The notes under the pieces: generated by a model
The model's database searches: none
Told to the model about the DNA's origin: nothing
What the model saw: only the letters and a program-made list of their open reading frames with translations
Shown: positions 54,437 through 63,953 of the stretch, in pieces
Layout of the letters: every line of letters begins with the position of its first letter
Position numbering within the stretch: position 1 is the first letter of the stretch
Program-made: the position numbers and the translations under genes
DNA from: Lachnospiraceae bacterium
GTDB taxonomy: Bacteria; Bacillota; Clostridia; Lachnospirales; Lachnospiraceae
NCBI GenBank assembly: GCA_022769665.1
Contig: JALEIR010000036.1
Location: 1-64,000, forward strand
Direction of reading: 5' to 3'
Length of the DNA stretch: 64,000 nucleotides

Positions 54437-55306
54437 ATGTCAAAAGTTGCAATAATAACAGACAGTAACAGCGGTATTACACAGACGAATGCAAAGGAAC
54501 TCGGAGTATTCGTGCTACCTATGCCTTTTATGATTAACGGACAAACTTTTTTTGAAGATATTGATTTGAATCAGGCTGAATTTTATGAAAAATTGGCTAC
54601 AGGTGCAGATATCAGTACCAGTCAGCCTTCACCGGAAGCAGTGATGAATCTTTGGGATGAAGTTCTAAAAGAGTATGATGAAATTGTTCATATTCCTATG
54701 AGCAGCGGACTTTCCGGTTCCTGTCAATCAGCAATGATGCTGGCACAGGATTATGAGGGACGTGTTCAAGTGGTAAATAATCAAAGAATTTCCGTTACGC
54801 AGAGACAGTCCTGCCTTGATGCCAAATTACTTGCCGCAAAAGGTATGAATGCCAAGGAAATAAAAGATTTTCTGGAAGCAGACAAATTTAACAGCAGCAT
54901 ATATATTATGTTGGATACTCTCTATTATCTGAAGAAAGGTGGAAGAATCACACCCGCCGCAGCGGCAATCGGTACACTTTTGAAATTAAAGCCTGTCCTT
55001 CAGATTCAGGGAGAAAAGCTTGATGCTTTTGCAAAAGCCAGAACAACAAACCAAGGAAAGTCTATCATGATAAATGCCATCAAGGCTGATATTGAAAATC
55101 GTTTCGGAGGAGATACCGAGGACAAACATATCTGGATGCAGATTGCCCACACAAACAACGAGGAAGCAGCCCTGGCATTTAAAGAAGAAATTCTTGAAGT
55201 TTTTCCCGGATATGATATTCATATTGATCCTTTGTCCTTAAGTGTTGCCTGTCATATCGGGCCCGGTTCTCTTGCTTTTGCATGTTGCAGGAAGATTAAT
55301 GTCTGA
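54437..55306 (+). CDS. DegV-family fatty-acid-binding protein (FakB-like)
   Basis: 289 residues of the DegV fold: VAIITDSNSGIT at the N-terminus, STSQPSPEAVMNLW and IPMSSGLSGSCQSAMML around the fatty-acid carboxylate site, LDTLYYLKKGGRITPAAAAIGTLLKLKPVL, and a C-terminal HIGPGSLAFACC. Family members carry a fatty acid to FakA for phosphorylation. The fakA-recG-degV neighbourhood supports that role. AAGGAG is upstream of the ATG. Confidence 0.9.
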   Translation: MSKVAIITDSNSGITQTNAKELGVFVLPMPFMINGQTFFEDIDLNQAEFYEKLATGADISTSQPSPEAVMNLWDEVLKEYDEIVHIPMSSGLSGSCQSAMMLAQDYEGRVQVVNNQRISVTQRQSCLDAKLLAAKGMNAKEIKDFLEADKFNSSIYIMLDTLYYLKKGGRITPAAAAIGTLLKLKPVLQIQGEKLDAFAKARTTNQGKSIMINAIKADIENRFGGDTEDKHIWMQIAHTNNEEAALAFKEEILEVFPGYDIHIDPLSLSVACHIGPGSLAFACCRKINV

Positions 55307-55331
55307 GTAGAAGAGGAAAGTTGATACCAAG

Positions 55332-55362
55332 CAGAGTATGCCAAAACATACTCTGTTTTTTT
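55332..55362 (+). terminator. Intrinsic terminator after the DegV gene
   Basis: CAGAGTATG and CATACTCTG form a perfect 9-bp stem with a 6-nt loop, followed by seven T. Confidence 0.88.
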
Positions 55363-55413
55363 ATATAATATGAAATTCATCCAACTCTATTGTATAGATG
55401 TTGTAGTTTTCCT

Positions 55414-55442
55414 TTTACAAAATACAATATTTATGGTAAAAT
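55414..55442 (+). promoter_or_regulatory. Sigma-A promoter of the type II topoisomerase operon
   Basis: TTTACA (55414-55419), a 17-nt spacer and TAAAAT (55437-55442); each box matches 5 of 6. It lies 48 nt upstream of the topoisomerase B-subunit start and after the DegV terminator. Confidence 0.65.
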
Positions 55443-55490
55443 AACTATAATTATGTATCGGTATTATTAGAAATAAGGAGTGTTCCCCCT

Positions 55491-57419
55491 ATGGCAAAAG
55501 CAAGCAACTATGATGCGTCCAGTATTACGGTTTTAGAAGGCCTTGAGGCTGTGAGAAAACGTCCCGGTATGTATATCGGCAGCGTCTCCACAAAAGGTTT
55601 AAATCACCTTATCTATGAAATCGTTGACAATTCGGTGGACGAGCATCTGGCAGGATTCTGCGATATTATCACGGTAACTTTGGAGGCGGACGGTTCCGCT
55701 ACCGTTTCGGATAACGGACGAGGTATTCCCGTGGGTATGCACGAAAAAGGTATCAGCGCCGAACGTCTTGTTTTTACCACACTGCATGCGGGAGGAAAGT
55801 TTGACAATTCGGCATACAAGACCAGCGGCGGTCTGCACGGTGTAGGTTCCTCCGTTGTAAATGCCCTTTCCACAAGACTGACTGTTACAGTCAAAACCGG
55901 TGGATTTATCTATGAGGATAAATATGAGAGAGGAAATCCTGTGATTCCTTTGGAAAACGGGCTTCTGCCTGTAAAAGGTAAAACGAGGGAAACAGGAACT
56001 ACCATTAATTTTCTTCCCGATGATACTATTTTTGATAAGACTCGTTTTAAAGAAGACGAAGTAAAAAGCCGTCTGCATGAGACAGCTTATTTAAATCCTA
56101 ATCTGACAATTATTTTTAAAGATTTGCGCAAAGAGGAGCCTGAATCAATCACCTATCATGAACCGGAAGGAATTACCGGCTTTATTAAAGATATGAATAA
56201 GAATCAGGAAGTGATTCATGATGTGGTTTATTTTTCCGGAGAAAGTGAAGGTATTTCCGTAGAAGTTGCTTTTCAGTATGTCAATGAATTCCATGAGAAT
56301 GTGTTGGGCTTCTGTAACAATATTTATAACTCGGAGGGCGGCACACATCTCACAGGATTTAAAACGCAGTTTACAAACGTCATTAATACCTATGCAAGAG
56401 AACTTGGAATCCTAAAGGAGAAGGATGTGAATTTCACAGGCGCAGATGTGCGAAACGGCATGACCGCTGTGGTTTCCATTAAGCATCCCGATCCCAGATT
56501 CGAGGGACAGACCAAGACAAAGCTGGACAACCAGGATGCGGCAAAGGTAGTCAGTAAGGTAACCGGCGAGGAAATCGTACGCTTTTTCGACAGGAACCTT
56601 GAAACATTGAAAAATATTATTTCCTGTGCGGAAAAAGCAGCCAAAATCCGGAAGACAGAGGAACGGGCAAAAACAAATATGCTGACGAAGCAGAAGTTCT
56701 CCTTTGATTCCAACGGAAAGCTGGCAAACTGTGAGTCCAAAGATGCGTCTAAGTGCGAAATTTTCATTGTAGAGGGAGATTCTGCGGGAGGCAGTGCAAA
56801 GACTGCCAGAAACAGAATGTTTCAGGCAATTCTTCCCATCAGAGGTAAAATCCTGAATGTGGAAAAAGCAAGTATCGACAAGGTGCTTGCAAATGCAGAA
56901 ATCAAGACCATGATAAATGCCTTCGGATGCGGCTTTTCGGAAGGCTACGGTAATGATTTTGACATCACCAAACTGCGCTATGACAAAATCATCATTATGG
57001 CAGATGCGGATGTTGACGGCGAGCATATTTCCAATCTGTTGCTCACATTATTTTATCGGTTTATGCCGGAACTGATTTTCGAGGGACATGTCTATATTGC
57101 CATGCCGCCTTTGTACAAAGCCATGCCTTCCAAAGGTCAGGAAGAATATCTGTACGATGACAAAGCCTTGGAAAAATACAGAAAGACTCACAAAGGTCCC
57201 TTTACCTTACAGCGTTATAAGGGCTTAGGTGAGATGGATGCGGAGCAGCTCTGGGAGACGACGTTGAATCCGGAAACCAGACGTATGAAGCTTGTGGAAA
57301 TCGAAGATGCACGCATGGCATCCGAAATCACAGGTATCCTCATGGGAACGGATGTCCCTCCCCGCAAAGCGTTCATTTATGAGCATGCAACGGATGCAGA
57401 GCTGGATTATAATGCATAA
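55491..57419 (+). CDS. Type IIA topoisomerase B subunit (ParE/GyrB family)
   Basis: The ATPase subunit of a type IIA topoisomerase. GHKL domain: EIVDNSVDEHLAGF with the catalytic Glu, DNGRGIP and GGLHGVGSSVVNA; transducer with QTKTKL; TOPRIM domain with VEGDSAGGSA and the metal-binding MADADVDGEHI; C-terminal RYKGLGEMDAEQLWETT. 642 residues. GyrB and ParE cannot be told apart by motif alone; the A subunit next door lacks a canonical GyrA box, which leans towards topoisomerase IV or a second gyrase-like pair. The usual gyrBA locus near dnaA-recF is not in this window. AAGGAG lies upstream. Confidence 0.9.
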   Translation: MAKASNYDASSITVLEGLEAVRKRPGMYIGSVSTKGLNHLIYEIVDNSVDEHLAGFCDIITVTLEADGSATVSDNGRGIPVGMHEKGISAERLVFTTLHAGGKFDNSAYKTSGGLHGVGSSVVNALSTRLTVTVKTGGFIYEDKYERGNPVIPLENGLLPVKGKTRETGTTINFLPDDTIFDKTRFKEDEVKSRLHETAYLNPNLTIIFKDLRKEEPESITYHEPEGITGFIKDMNKNQEVIHDVVYFSGESEGISVEVAFQYVNEFHENVLGFCNNIYNSEGGTHLTGFKTQFTNVINTYARELGILKEKDVNFTGADVRNGMTAVVSIKHPDPRFEGQTKTKLDNQDAAKVVSKVTGEEIVRFFDRNLETLKNIISCAEKAAKIRKTEERAKTNMLTKQKFSFDSNGKLANCESKDASKCEIFIVEGDSAGGSAKTARNRMFQAILPIRGKILNVEKASIDKVLANAEIKTMINAFGCGFSEGYGNDFDITKLRYDKIIIMADADVDGEHISNLLLTLFYRFMPELIFEGHVYIAMPPLYKAMPSKGQEEYLYDDKALEKYRKTHKGPFTLQRYKGLGEMDAEQLWETTLNPETRRMKLVEIEDARMASEITGILMGTDVPPRKAFIYEHATDAELDYNA

Positions 57420-57463
57420 GTAAATTTAAGCAACTGCCTTATTGCGGCAGAATGAGAGGAAAC

Positions 57464-59707
57464 ATGGAAGATAACAGCAGAATTATCAAAACAGAATACT
57501 CAGAGGAAATGCAGAAGTCCTTTATCAACTATGCCATGAGCGTCATTATCGCACGTGCGCTGCCGGATATCAGGGACGGCTTAAAGCCTGTACAGCGCCG
57601 TACTCTATATGACATGTATGAGTTGGGTATCCGATATGACAAGCCCTACAGAAAAAGCGCAAGAATTGTCGGCGATACTATGGGTAAATATCATCCCCAC
57701 GGAGACAGCTCCATCTATGATTCCCTGGTTGTCATGACACAGGATTTCAAGAAGGGAATGCCTCTTATCGACGGGCACGGCAACTTCGGCAATATTGAGG
57801 GCGACGGCGCCGCTGCCATGCGATATACGGAGGCAAGACTGCAAAAAGTGACACAGGAAGCTTTTCTCGCGGATTTGGATAAGGATGTGGTTGACTTCAT
57901 GCCCAACTTCGACGAGACGGAAAAGGAGCCTACCGTTCTTCCTGTAAAAATCCCTAATTTCCTGGTAAACGGTTCTGAAGGTATCGCTGTCGGTATGGCA
58001 ACCAGCACACCGCCTCATAACCTGGGTGAAGTCATTGATGCCATGAAGGCCTACATGCTGGATGAAAACATTACGACAGCAGAACTTATGCGTTATATAA
58101 AGGGGCCTGATTTCCCCACCGGCGGTATTGTCACCAATAAGGATGAACTTTTGGAAATCTATGAGACAGGTGTGGGAAAGATAAAGATTCGCGGAAAGGT
58201 GGAATTTGAAAAGGCCAAGGGCGGTAAGACGAATGTTGTTATCACTGAAATTCCTTACCCCATGATTGGTATGAATATTTCCAAATTCCTACAGGACGTA
58301 GCTGCTCTCGCTGAGACAAAAAAGACACAGGATATCGTGGATATTTCCAACCAGTCCTCCAAGGAGGGCATCCGAATCGTGATTGAACTGCGCAAGGATG
58401 CTGACCCTGAAAATTTTGTAAATCTGCTTTACAAGAAGACTCGTCTGGAAGATACTTTCGGTGTCAATATGCTTGCCATTTACGAGGGAAGACCGGAAAT
58501 CATGGGCTTAAAAGCAATCCTGAAAGCAAATGTCGACTTCCAGTTTCAGGTTGCAACCAGAAAGTATACCAACCTTCTTGCCCATGAAATGGAAAAGAAA
58601 GAAGTACAGGAAGGATTAATCAAAGCCTGCAATGTCATTGATTTGATTATTGAAATACTTCGTGGATCCAAGGACCGTAACATGGCAAAAGCATGCCTGA
58701 CGGAAGGAAAAACAGACGGTATTAAATTTAAGTCCAAGGAATCCAAAATTATGGCGACCCAACTGATGTTCACCGAAAAGCAGGCCAATGCCATTCTGGA
58801 TATGCGGCTGTACAAGTTGATTGGTCTTGAAATTGAAGCTCTGATTAATGAGCACGAGGAAACTATGGCAAATATCTATCGGTATGAGGATATCCTGGAA
58901 CGACGGGATTCCATGGCACAAGTGATCATGAATGAACTGGACGGGTTCAAGAAAGAATATGGTCGTAAGAGAAGAACAGCTATTGAGAATGCCGAGGAGG
59001 CAGTATACAAGGAGAAGGAGATAGAGGAAGCAGAAATAGTCTTCCTGATGGACCGGTTTGGTTATGCAAAGACGGTGGACATGGCAACCTACGAACGAAA
59101 CAAGGAAGCGGCCGACACAGAAAATCGTTTTGTATTTACCTGTAAAAACACAGGTAAGGTCTGTCTTTTTACAGACAGCGGACAGCTTCATACCATCAAG
59201 GTCATGGACTTGCCCTTCGGAAAGTTCCGGGATAAAGGTATCCCTATCGACAATGTTAGCAACTTTAATTCCGAGAAGGAAAACATAGTTTATATTACGA
59301 GTCAGACAGAACTGAACTTAAGACAGGTGGTGTTCGTCACGGCTCAGTCTATGATGAAGCTGGTAGACGGCGGAGAATTTGATGTATCCAAACGTACCGT
59401 GGCTGCCACAAAATTAAATGACGGAGATTATGTTGTCAGTGTTATGTCCGTTTTAGAACAGCGAAATATTGTCCTCCAGACGAAAGAAGGATTTTTCTTA
59501 CGGTTTCCTATCGAGGAGATTCCCGAAAAGAAAAAGGGAGCTGTGGGCGTAAGAGGCATGAAGCTCGGCACAAAAGACGAGGTGGAAAGAGTTTATTATA
59601 CACAAAACGGTATTGAAACTTCCATCGAATATAAAGAGAAGAAAATTATATTAAATAATTTAAAAGCAGCCAAAAGAGACACTAAGGGCACAAAGATTAG
59701 AGTGTAG
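57464..59707 (+). CDS. Type IIA topoisomerase A subunit (ParC/GyrA family)
   Basis: The DNA-cleaving subunit. The N-terminal part has [27 protein letters not shown], the [13 protein letters not shown] quinolone region and active-site Tyr121 in [10 protein letters not shown]. The coiled-coil tower lies about 340-470 and a beta-pinwheel C-terminal domain about 495-730. No QRRGGKG GyrA box is present; the nearest match is [11 protein letters not shown]. At 748 residues it is shorter than most GyrA. This points to decatenating topoisomerase IV activity rather than supercoiling, but that is inference. The ATG at 57464 was chosen over 57452 because GAGAGGA precedes it. Its leader of 21 nt is repeated before rsmD. 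Confidence 0.9.
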   Translation: MEDNSRIIKTEYSEEMQKSFINYAMSVIIARALPDIRDGLKPVQRRTLYDMYELGIRYDKPYRKSARIVGDTMGKYHPHGDSSIYDSLVVMTQDFKKGMPLIDGHGNFGNIEGDGAAAMRYTEARLQKVTQEAFLADLDKDVVDFMPNFDETEKEPTVLPVKIPNFLVNGSEGIAVGMATSTPPHNLGEVIDAMKAYMLDENITTAELMRYIKGPDFPTGGIVTNKDELLEIYETGVGKIKIRGKVEFEKAKGGKTNVVITEIPYPMIGMNISKFLQDVAALAETKKTQDIVDISNQSSKEGIRIVIELRKDADPENFVNLLYKKTRLEDTFGVNMLAIYEGRPEIMGLKAILKANVDFQFQVATRKYTNLLAHEMEKKEVQEGLIKACNVIDLIIEILRGSKDRNMAKACLTEGKTDGIKFKSKESKIMATQLMFTEKQANAILDMRLYKLIGLEIEALINEHEETMANIYRYEDILERRDSMAQVIMNELDGFKKEYGRKRRTAIENAEEAVYKEKEIEEAEIVFLMDRFGYAKTVDMATYERNKEAADTENRFVFTCKNTGKVCLFTDSGQLHTIKVMDLPFGKFRDKGIPIDNVSNFNSEKENIVYITSQTELNLRQVVFVTAQSMMKLVDGGEFDVSKRTVAATKLNDGDYVVSVMSVLEQRNIVLQTKEGFFLRFPIEEIPEKKKGAVGVRGMKLGTKDEVERVYYTQNGIETSIEYKEKKIILNNLKAAKRDTKGTKIRV

Positions 59708-59747
59708 AATAATCTTAAGCCGATTGAAAGGCAGAATGAGAGGAAAC

Positions 59748-60296
59748 ATGAGAGTAATTGCTGGGACAGCACGAAGCCTTCCCCTAAAAGCACCGGAAGG
59801 ACTTGATACAAGACCTACCACTGACAGAATTAAAGAAACACTTTTTAATATGCTGCAAGGTGATATACCGGGAGCTGTTTTTGTAGATTTATTCAGTGGA
59901 AGCGGCGCCATCGGCATTGAAGCGCTGAGCAGAGGTGCCGCCAAGGCATACTTTGCAGACAATTCTCCAAAAGCGCTTGCCTGTATTCAGCAAAATCTGA
60001 CATTTACGAAAATGCAGGACCGTGCTATAGTATTAAAACAGGATGCCTGCAGTGCACTGAGCAGTATTTTTGAAAAGGAAGCAGATATTATCTTTATGGA
60101 TCCTCCTTACAATTGCGGACATGAAAAGAATGTGTTGGCATTACTTCATGGAATGCGATATGTGACAGACGATACACTGATTATTGTTGAGGCATCTCTG
60201 GATACAGATTTTTCTTATCTGGATGAATTTGGATTTTATATTGTGAAAGACAAACGATATAAAACAAACAGGCATGTTTTTATACGCCGTCATTGA
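59748..60296 (+). CDS. rsmD: 16S rRNA (guanine-966-N2)-methyltransferase RsmD
   Basis: A SAM-dependent methyltransferase of the small ribosomal subunit. The family start MRVIAGTARSLPLKAP, RPTTDRIKETLFNML, the SAM loop FVDLFSGSGAIGIEALSRGA and the catalytic DPPY in IIFMDPPYNCG are all present. 182 residues. The frame opens at 59724, but GAGAGGA before the ATG at 59748 fixes the start. It precedes coaD, as ylbH precedes ylbI in Bacillus. Confidence 0.94.
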   Translation: MRVIAGTARSLPLKAPEGLDTRPTTDRIKETLFNMLQGDIPGAVFVDLFSGSGAIGIEALSRGAAKAYFADNSPKALACIQQNLTFTKMQDRAIVLKQDACSALSSIFEKEADIIFMDPPYNCGHEKNVLALLHGMRYVTDDTLIIVEASLDTDFSYLDEFGFYIVKDKRYKTNRHVFIRRH

Positions 60297-60314
60297 TATG
60301 ATGATTTTCAAACG

Positions 60315-60345
60315 GCTATTTGTGTCGAGGACGTCACAAATAAGC
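60315..60345 (+). other. Hairpin between rsmD and coaD
   Basis: GCTATTTGTG and CACAAATAAGC form an imperfect 10-bp stem with a bulge; no T-run follows. It lies 25 nt upstream of the 20-codon frame and could be a weak terminator or part of a leader structure. Confidence 0.35.
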
Positions 60346-60369
60346 TTTGATTCGACAAGAGGAGATTAC

Positions 60370-60432
60370 ATGAAAAAATTCTCTTTCGGATTTCTTGGAC
60401 GAAAACGTTCTCGGAATAGGGGGTTATTATGA
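60370..60432 (+). CDS. 20-codon reading frame translationally coupled to coaD
   Basis: ATG at 60370, preceded by AGAGGAG with 6 nt spacing, to TGA at 60430-60432. The product is [20 protein letters not shown], very basic. Its stop overlaps the coaD start as ATGA (60429-60432), and the coaD ribosome site AGGGGG lies inside its last codons. This is the geometry of a leader peptide or translational-coupling cistron. No repeated codon for one amino acid points to attenuation. Whether the peptide itself has a function is unknown. Confidence 0.45.
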   Translation: MKKFSFGFLGRKRSRNRGLL

Positions 60433-60923
60433 AAAGAGCAGTTTATCCGGGGAGTTTTGACCCGGTAACTTACGGACATCTTGACGTTATCAGACGAGCT
60501 TCTGAAATTTTTGATGTTTTAATCGTCAGTGTTTTAAATAATAAAGAGAAGACACCGTTGTTTTCTGTGGAGGAACGTGTTAAGATATTAAAGGAAGCTA
60601 CAAAGGACTTACCAAATGTGCAGGTTGACAGCTTTAGCGGTCTCTTAATTAATTATGCGGAAAAGAATAATCTGCATGTGGCAGTAAGGGGGTTGCGTGC
60701 AATTACCGATTTTGAATATGAACTTCAGATTGCACAGACAAACCGAAAATTGTCAGGCGGGAAATTGGACACCATGTTCCTGACTACAAGTTTGGAATAT
60801 GCATATTTAAGCTCTTCAAGCGTTAAAGAAATTGCAAGCTTTGGCGGCGATATCAGTCAATGTGTACCTGATTTTGTGGCAGATTTGATTTATGAAAAAT
60901 ATCAGATAAAAAATAAGGAGTGA
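60429..60923 (+). CDS. coaD: Phosphopantetheine adenylyltransferase
   Basis: Makes dephospho-CoA from 4'-phosphopantetheine and [24 protein letters not shown] carries the TxGH nucleotidyltransferase motif; [31 protein letters not shown] and [22 protein letters not shown] are the substrate-binding and second ATP motifs. 164 residues is standard. The order rsmD-coaD-(coiled coil)-ylbJ mirrors Bacillus ylbH-ylbI-ylbJ. Confidence 0.96.
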   Translation: MKRAVYPGSFDPVTYGHLDVIRRASEIFDVLIVSVLNNKEKTPLFSVEERVKILKEATKDLPNVQVDSFSGLLINYAEKNNLHVAVRGLRAITDFEYELQIAQTNRKLSGGKLDTMFLTTSLEYAYLSSSSVKEIASFGGDISQCVPDFVADLIYEKYQIKNKE

Positions 60924-60928
60924 CGCCC

Positions 60929-61531
60929 ATGAGCAGTAGAATAGAGCAGATTATTGATGAACTTGAGGAATATATCGAAAGCTGTAAGCCTAAGTTTATG
61001 TCAAATTCGGAAATTATTGTCAACAAAGATGAAATAGATGAATTAATTCGTGAGTTACGGATGAAAACTCCTGATGAAATTAAACGTTATCAAAAAATTA
61101 TCAGTAACAAGGAAGCTATTCTGAATGATGCTCGCGAAAAAGCAGAAAAGCTGATTAATGAGGCAACAATTCATACGAACGAGCTAATCAGTGAGCATGA
61201 AATCATGCAACAGGCTTATGCTCAGGCAAATGAAGTAGTTACTATGGCATCCCAGCAGGCTCAGGAAATTCTTGATAAGGCAACGATTGAAGCAAATGAA
61301 CTTCGTATGCAGGCTGCAAGTTACACAGAAGACCGTCTCGCTGAACTGGAAAATATTATTCTTTCAGCAATTCAGGCATCCACTTCAAATTACGAAAATC
61401 TTTTAGGCTCACTCGGACAATATCGTGATTTGATACACGGAAACCGTCAGGCACTCCATCCTACAGAAGAAGAGTTTGAAGATTTGCCTTTGGACAGTAC
61501 CGGAGAAAACGGACCGGATGTGATTCAATAA
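60929..61531 (+). CDS. Coiled-coil protein, V-type ATPase subunit H-like
   Basis: 200 residues, nearly all helical and acidic, with a long coiled coil from about 45 to 145 (KRYQKIISNKEAILNDAREKAEKLINEA, QANEVVTMASQQAQEILDKA). Such proteins next to coaD in Clostridia are often labelled ATPase or DivIVA-like. There is no membrane segment. The ATG at 60929 is 9 nt after AAGGAG; the in-frame GTG at 60920 overlaps the coaD stop. The function is unknown; a scaffold or cell-division role is only a guess from the coiled coil. Confidence 0.7.
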   Translation: MSSRIEQIIDELEEYIESCKPKFMSNSEIIVNKDEIDELIRELRMKTPDEIKRYQKIISNKEAILNDAREKAEKLINEATIHTNELISEHEIMQQAYAQANEVVTMASQQAQEILDKATIEANELRMQAASYTEDRLAELENIILSAIQASTSNYENLLGSLGQYRDLIHGNRQALHPTEEEFEDLPLDSTGENGPDVIQ

Positions 61532-61551
61532 CTAAACAAGATGGAAAACAA

Positions 61552-61590
61552 AGAACCGGTTTTCGCAAGGGAGCCGGTTTTTCAAATTTT
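61552..61590 (+). terminator. Terminator between the coiled-coil gene and the amidase
   Basis: AACCGG (61554-61559) pairs with CCGGTT (61574-61579), followed by TTTTTCAAATTTTT. The stem is short, but the T-runs are good. Confidence 0.55.
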
Positions 61591-61624
61591 TCATGCGACA
61601 AATATGATACCGGAAAGGAATTAT

Positions 61625-62998
61625 ATGTATAAGTTGTTACGTAAAGCAACACTCTTTCTATTATTGTCCTCCTTTTTTTTAGTATTCTCGTTTCCCTTTC
61701 AAACATATGCTCAAGAACGCCTTCAGGAGATAAAGGAAAGACCTGTTATTGTTATTGACCCGGGGCATGGCGGAGAAAATCAGGGTACTCTGGAAGGAAA
61801 ACTGGACGAAAAATATATGACTCTTACTACTGCTTTAGCTATGTATGAGGAATTATGCCTATATGACAATGTTGATGTATATCTGACAAGAACAAAAGAT
61901 ACTGATTTGACATTAAAGGAGCGGGCGGAGTTTGCAAAAAGTGTAAATGCGGATTTCCTTTTCAGCGTTCATTATAATGCATCGGTAAATCATGATCTTT
62001 TCGGCTCTGAAATTTGGATACCGTCAGCAGCTCCTTTTAACAACTATGGTTATCAATTCGGCTATGAGTTTTTAACACAATTGCAGGAGCAGGGGTTATT
62101 TATCAGAGGCATTAAAACCAAGCTCAATGACAAAGGACTTGACTATTACGGTATCATACGCGAAGCGGCAGCATTAGACGTCCCGGCAGTCATTTTAGAG
62201 CACTGCCATGTAGACGAATCGAGAGATGCGGATTATTGCGACAGTGAGGAGGACTACATTCAATTTGGCAAATCGGATGCAACAGCCGTAGCAAAGTATT
62301 TTGGTTTGAAAAGCAGTGTACTCAATGTGGATTACTCCGAGTATCCGTTAAAGCAGATAGATAATACATTACCTGTTTCAAAAACACTTGAGGATAATAC
62401 ACCACCGGACGTCTGTATCATCGAATTGGTAAATGCAGACTATGAAAAAGGAAATCTTTGTTTGAATGTTACCGCAACAGATTATGATACCCCGCTGATT
62501 TATTATGATTACAGTATTGACGGCGGTATAACCTACAGTCAAAGGACGGTATGGCCCGGGAGCAATACACTGGAAAACAGTTATGAAGATACCTTTACTT
62601 TGAATTTAATTATACCTGACGGAAGTAAACCCTGTGTTATTGTTCGGGCTTATAATCTGTTTGATCTTTGTACAGAGAGTAATTTATATGAGAGTCCACA
62701 AATATTTATGTATCCAAAGACAATCTCTGACGAGACAGAAACCAAAAACCAAGAGGAAGAGATTTCCGTCGCAGAAGAGGAAATTGAGTCTGACTCTAAT
62801 GCTGAACCGGTGATTTCAAAACAGACGGACGAGCATCAAGAACCCGGTTTCCTTACTTTTTTGGAAATTTGTCTTGGCGTCGTAATTATACTTTTCATTA
62901 TTCTGCTGATTTCTCAGACGATATCTTATCTCGGGAGGAAAAAGCGGAGACGTCAGCGTAAAAAAGATTCGGGCGAAAACAGAAACCATCCCAGATAA
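61625..62998 (+). CDS. Membrane-anchored N-acetylmuramoyl-L-alanine amidase (Amidase_3)
   Basis: Cleaves peptide stems from peptidoglycan glycan strands. A signal segment (about 5-28, ending AQERL) is followed by the zinc amidase domain (about 38-225): IVIDPGHGGENQG, Glu in LDEKY, SVHYNAS, and catalytic Glu in VILEHCHVDE. A beta-rich domain follows (about 265-380: NVTATDYDTPLIYYDYSIDGG), then an acidic linker and a C-terminal TM helix (about 430-455) with a basic KKRRRQRKK tail. It is thus anchored at the far end. The ATG at 61625 has GGAAAGGA upstream; the earlier in-frame ATG at 61541 would run through the terminator. Confidence 0.87.
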   Translation: MYKLLRKATLFLLLSSFFLVFSFPFQTYAQERLQEIKERPVIVIDPGHGGENQGTLEGKLDEKYMTLTTALAMYEELCLYDNVDVYLTRTKDTDLTLKERAEFAKSVNADFLFSVHYNASVNHDLFGSEIWIPSAAPFNNYGYQFGYEFLTQLQEQGLFIRGIKTKLNDKGLDYYGIIREAAALDVPAVILEHCHVDESRDADYCDSEEDYIQFGKSDATAVAKYFGLKSSVLNVDYSEYPLKQIDNTLPVSKTLEDNTPPDVCIIELVNADYEKGNLCLNVTATDYDTPLIYYDYSIDGGITYSQRTVWPGSNTLENSYEDTFTLNLIIPDGSKPCVIVRAYNLFDLCTESNLYESPQIFMYPKTISDETETKNQEEEISVAEEEIESDSNAEPVISKQTDEHQEPGFLTFLEICLGVVIILFIILLISQTISYLGRKKRRRQRKKDSGENRNHPR

Positions 62999-63894
62999 AA
63001 GACACCGGTCAAGATTGTTAAAATAACTTTATGAAAAATATAGTTTGTTATTGATAGATTTGTTTTCCGAATACAGCTGTAAGTCTGCGCTATACAGGAA
63101 AGACCGCCGAAAGAAAGAACCATCAAACTGTAGAGCGGGAATTTTCCTCCAAGCATGGATAAACCTCCGGTAATCTCAAACAGCGGTGCAAATAACACAG
63201 GGGTTTTACCAAGAATCATATGGGGTATCAGATTCAAAAGATTGAAAAGAATCATATACCCGCCAAGAGTCAATATACTTTGAAGAGATACAGCTACAGA
63301 TTCATCCAGGGCTTCCGGCATGCCGAGACAAATGTTTTTGGGATGGCTTAATATTTCAGTTTTCTGTACGAAGGAAACCGAACTGTCATTTGTCGATAAT
63401 ACGTTTTTAAATAGGGTATACCGGAGTAAAATTCCATATAGCAGCGGTATTCCGTACATTCCGAATAAATAGGGGAACGTAAGTTGCCTTCCGAGTAGTG
63501 GCAGTACAAAGCTGCAGAAATAAATCGGGCCTATATTATTACAGAAGGCAAGGAGATATTCTCCTTCTTTTTGAGTCAACAGATTATGCTCCAGCATATC
63601 CGCCGTAACCTTTGCTCCCATGGGAAAGCCGCAAAGGAAACCCAGCATGATACAATATATGACATTTTTTCGAACCCGAAATATGGGACCAAGTGCAGGA
63701 TAGAGCACTATAGATATTTTCTCTGTCAGTCTCAGCCTTACAACGATTCCCGAAAGTATCATAAAAGGAAGAAGAGCCGGAATCATTTTCTGAAACCAGA
63801 GTTCCAAGCCCAGGGAGGCATAAGCAAAGCTCAGTTTAGAGTTGGTCAGCATACAGAAGGTCAGAGACAGAAAGAGAAATAAGATTGTCTTCAT
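62953..63894 (-). CDS. ylbJ: Sporulation integral membrane protein YlbJ-like
   Basis: A 313-residue protein with about eight helices and the Gate/nucleoside-recognition pattern FQKMIPALLPFMILSGIVV, CIMLGFLCGFPMGAKVTADM, FCNNIGPIYFCSFV and SLQSILTLGGYMILFNLL. YlbJ is needed for spore cortex formation in Bacillus and lies next to coaD there, as it nearly does here. It is convergent with the amidase gene and their 3' ends overlap by 46 nt. Only the family is clear; the molecular role is not known. Confidence 0.85.
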   Translation of the reverse strand: MKTILFLFLSLTFCMLTNSKLSFAYASLGLELWFQKMIPALLPFMILSGIVVRLRLTEKISIVLYPALGPIFRVRKNVIYCIMLGFLCGFPMGAKVTADMLEHNLLTQKEGEYLLAFCNNIGPIYFCSFVLPLLGRQLTFPYLFGMYGIPLLYGILLRYTLFKNVLSTNDSSVSFVQKTEILSHPKNICLGMPEALDESVAVSLQSILTLGGYMILFNLLNLIPHMILGKTPVLFAPLFEITGGLSMLGGKFPLYSLMVLSFGGLSCIAQTYSCIRKTNLSITNYIFHKVILTILTGVFYLGWFLFSPESFLR

Positions 63895-63953
63895 ATGAGA
63901 TACTCCGTATATAAACAGGATTTTTACAATATATGAAAGGATTTTTTCCTCTT

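Noticed and set aside
60920-60928. GTG start for the coiled-coil gene overlapping the coaD stop
   Set aside because: The ribosome site AAGGAG directly abuts that GTG, while the ATG at 60929 has the normal 9-nt spacing.
61541-61624. Longer amidase start at 61541
   Set aside because: It would translate through the terminator-like hairpin and lacks a proper signal peptide start; ATG 61625 has GGAAAGGA at good spacing.
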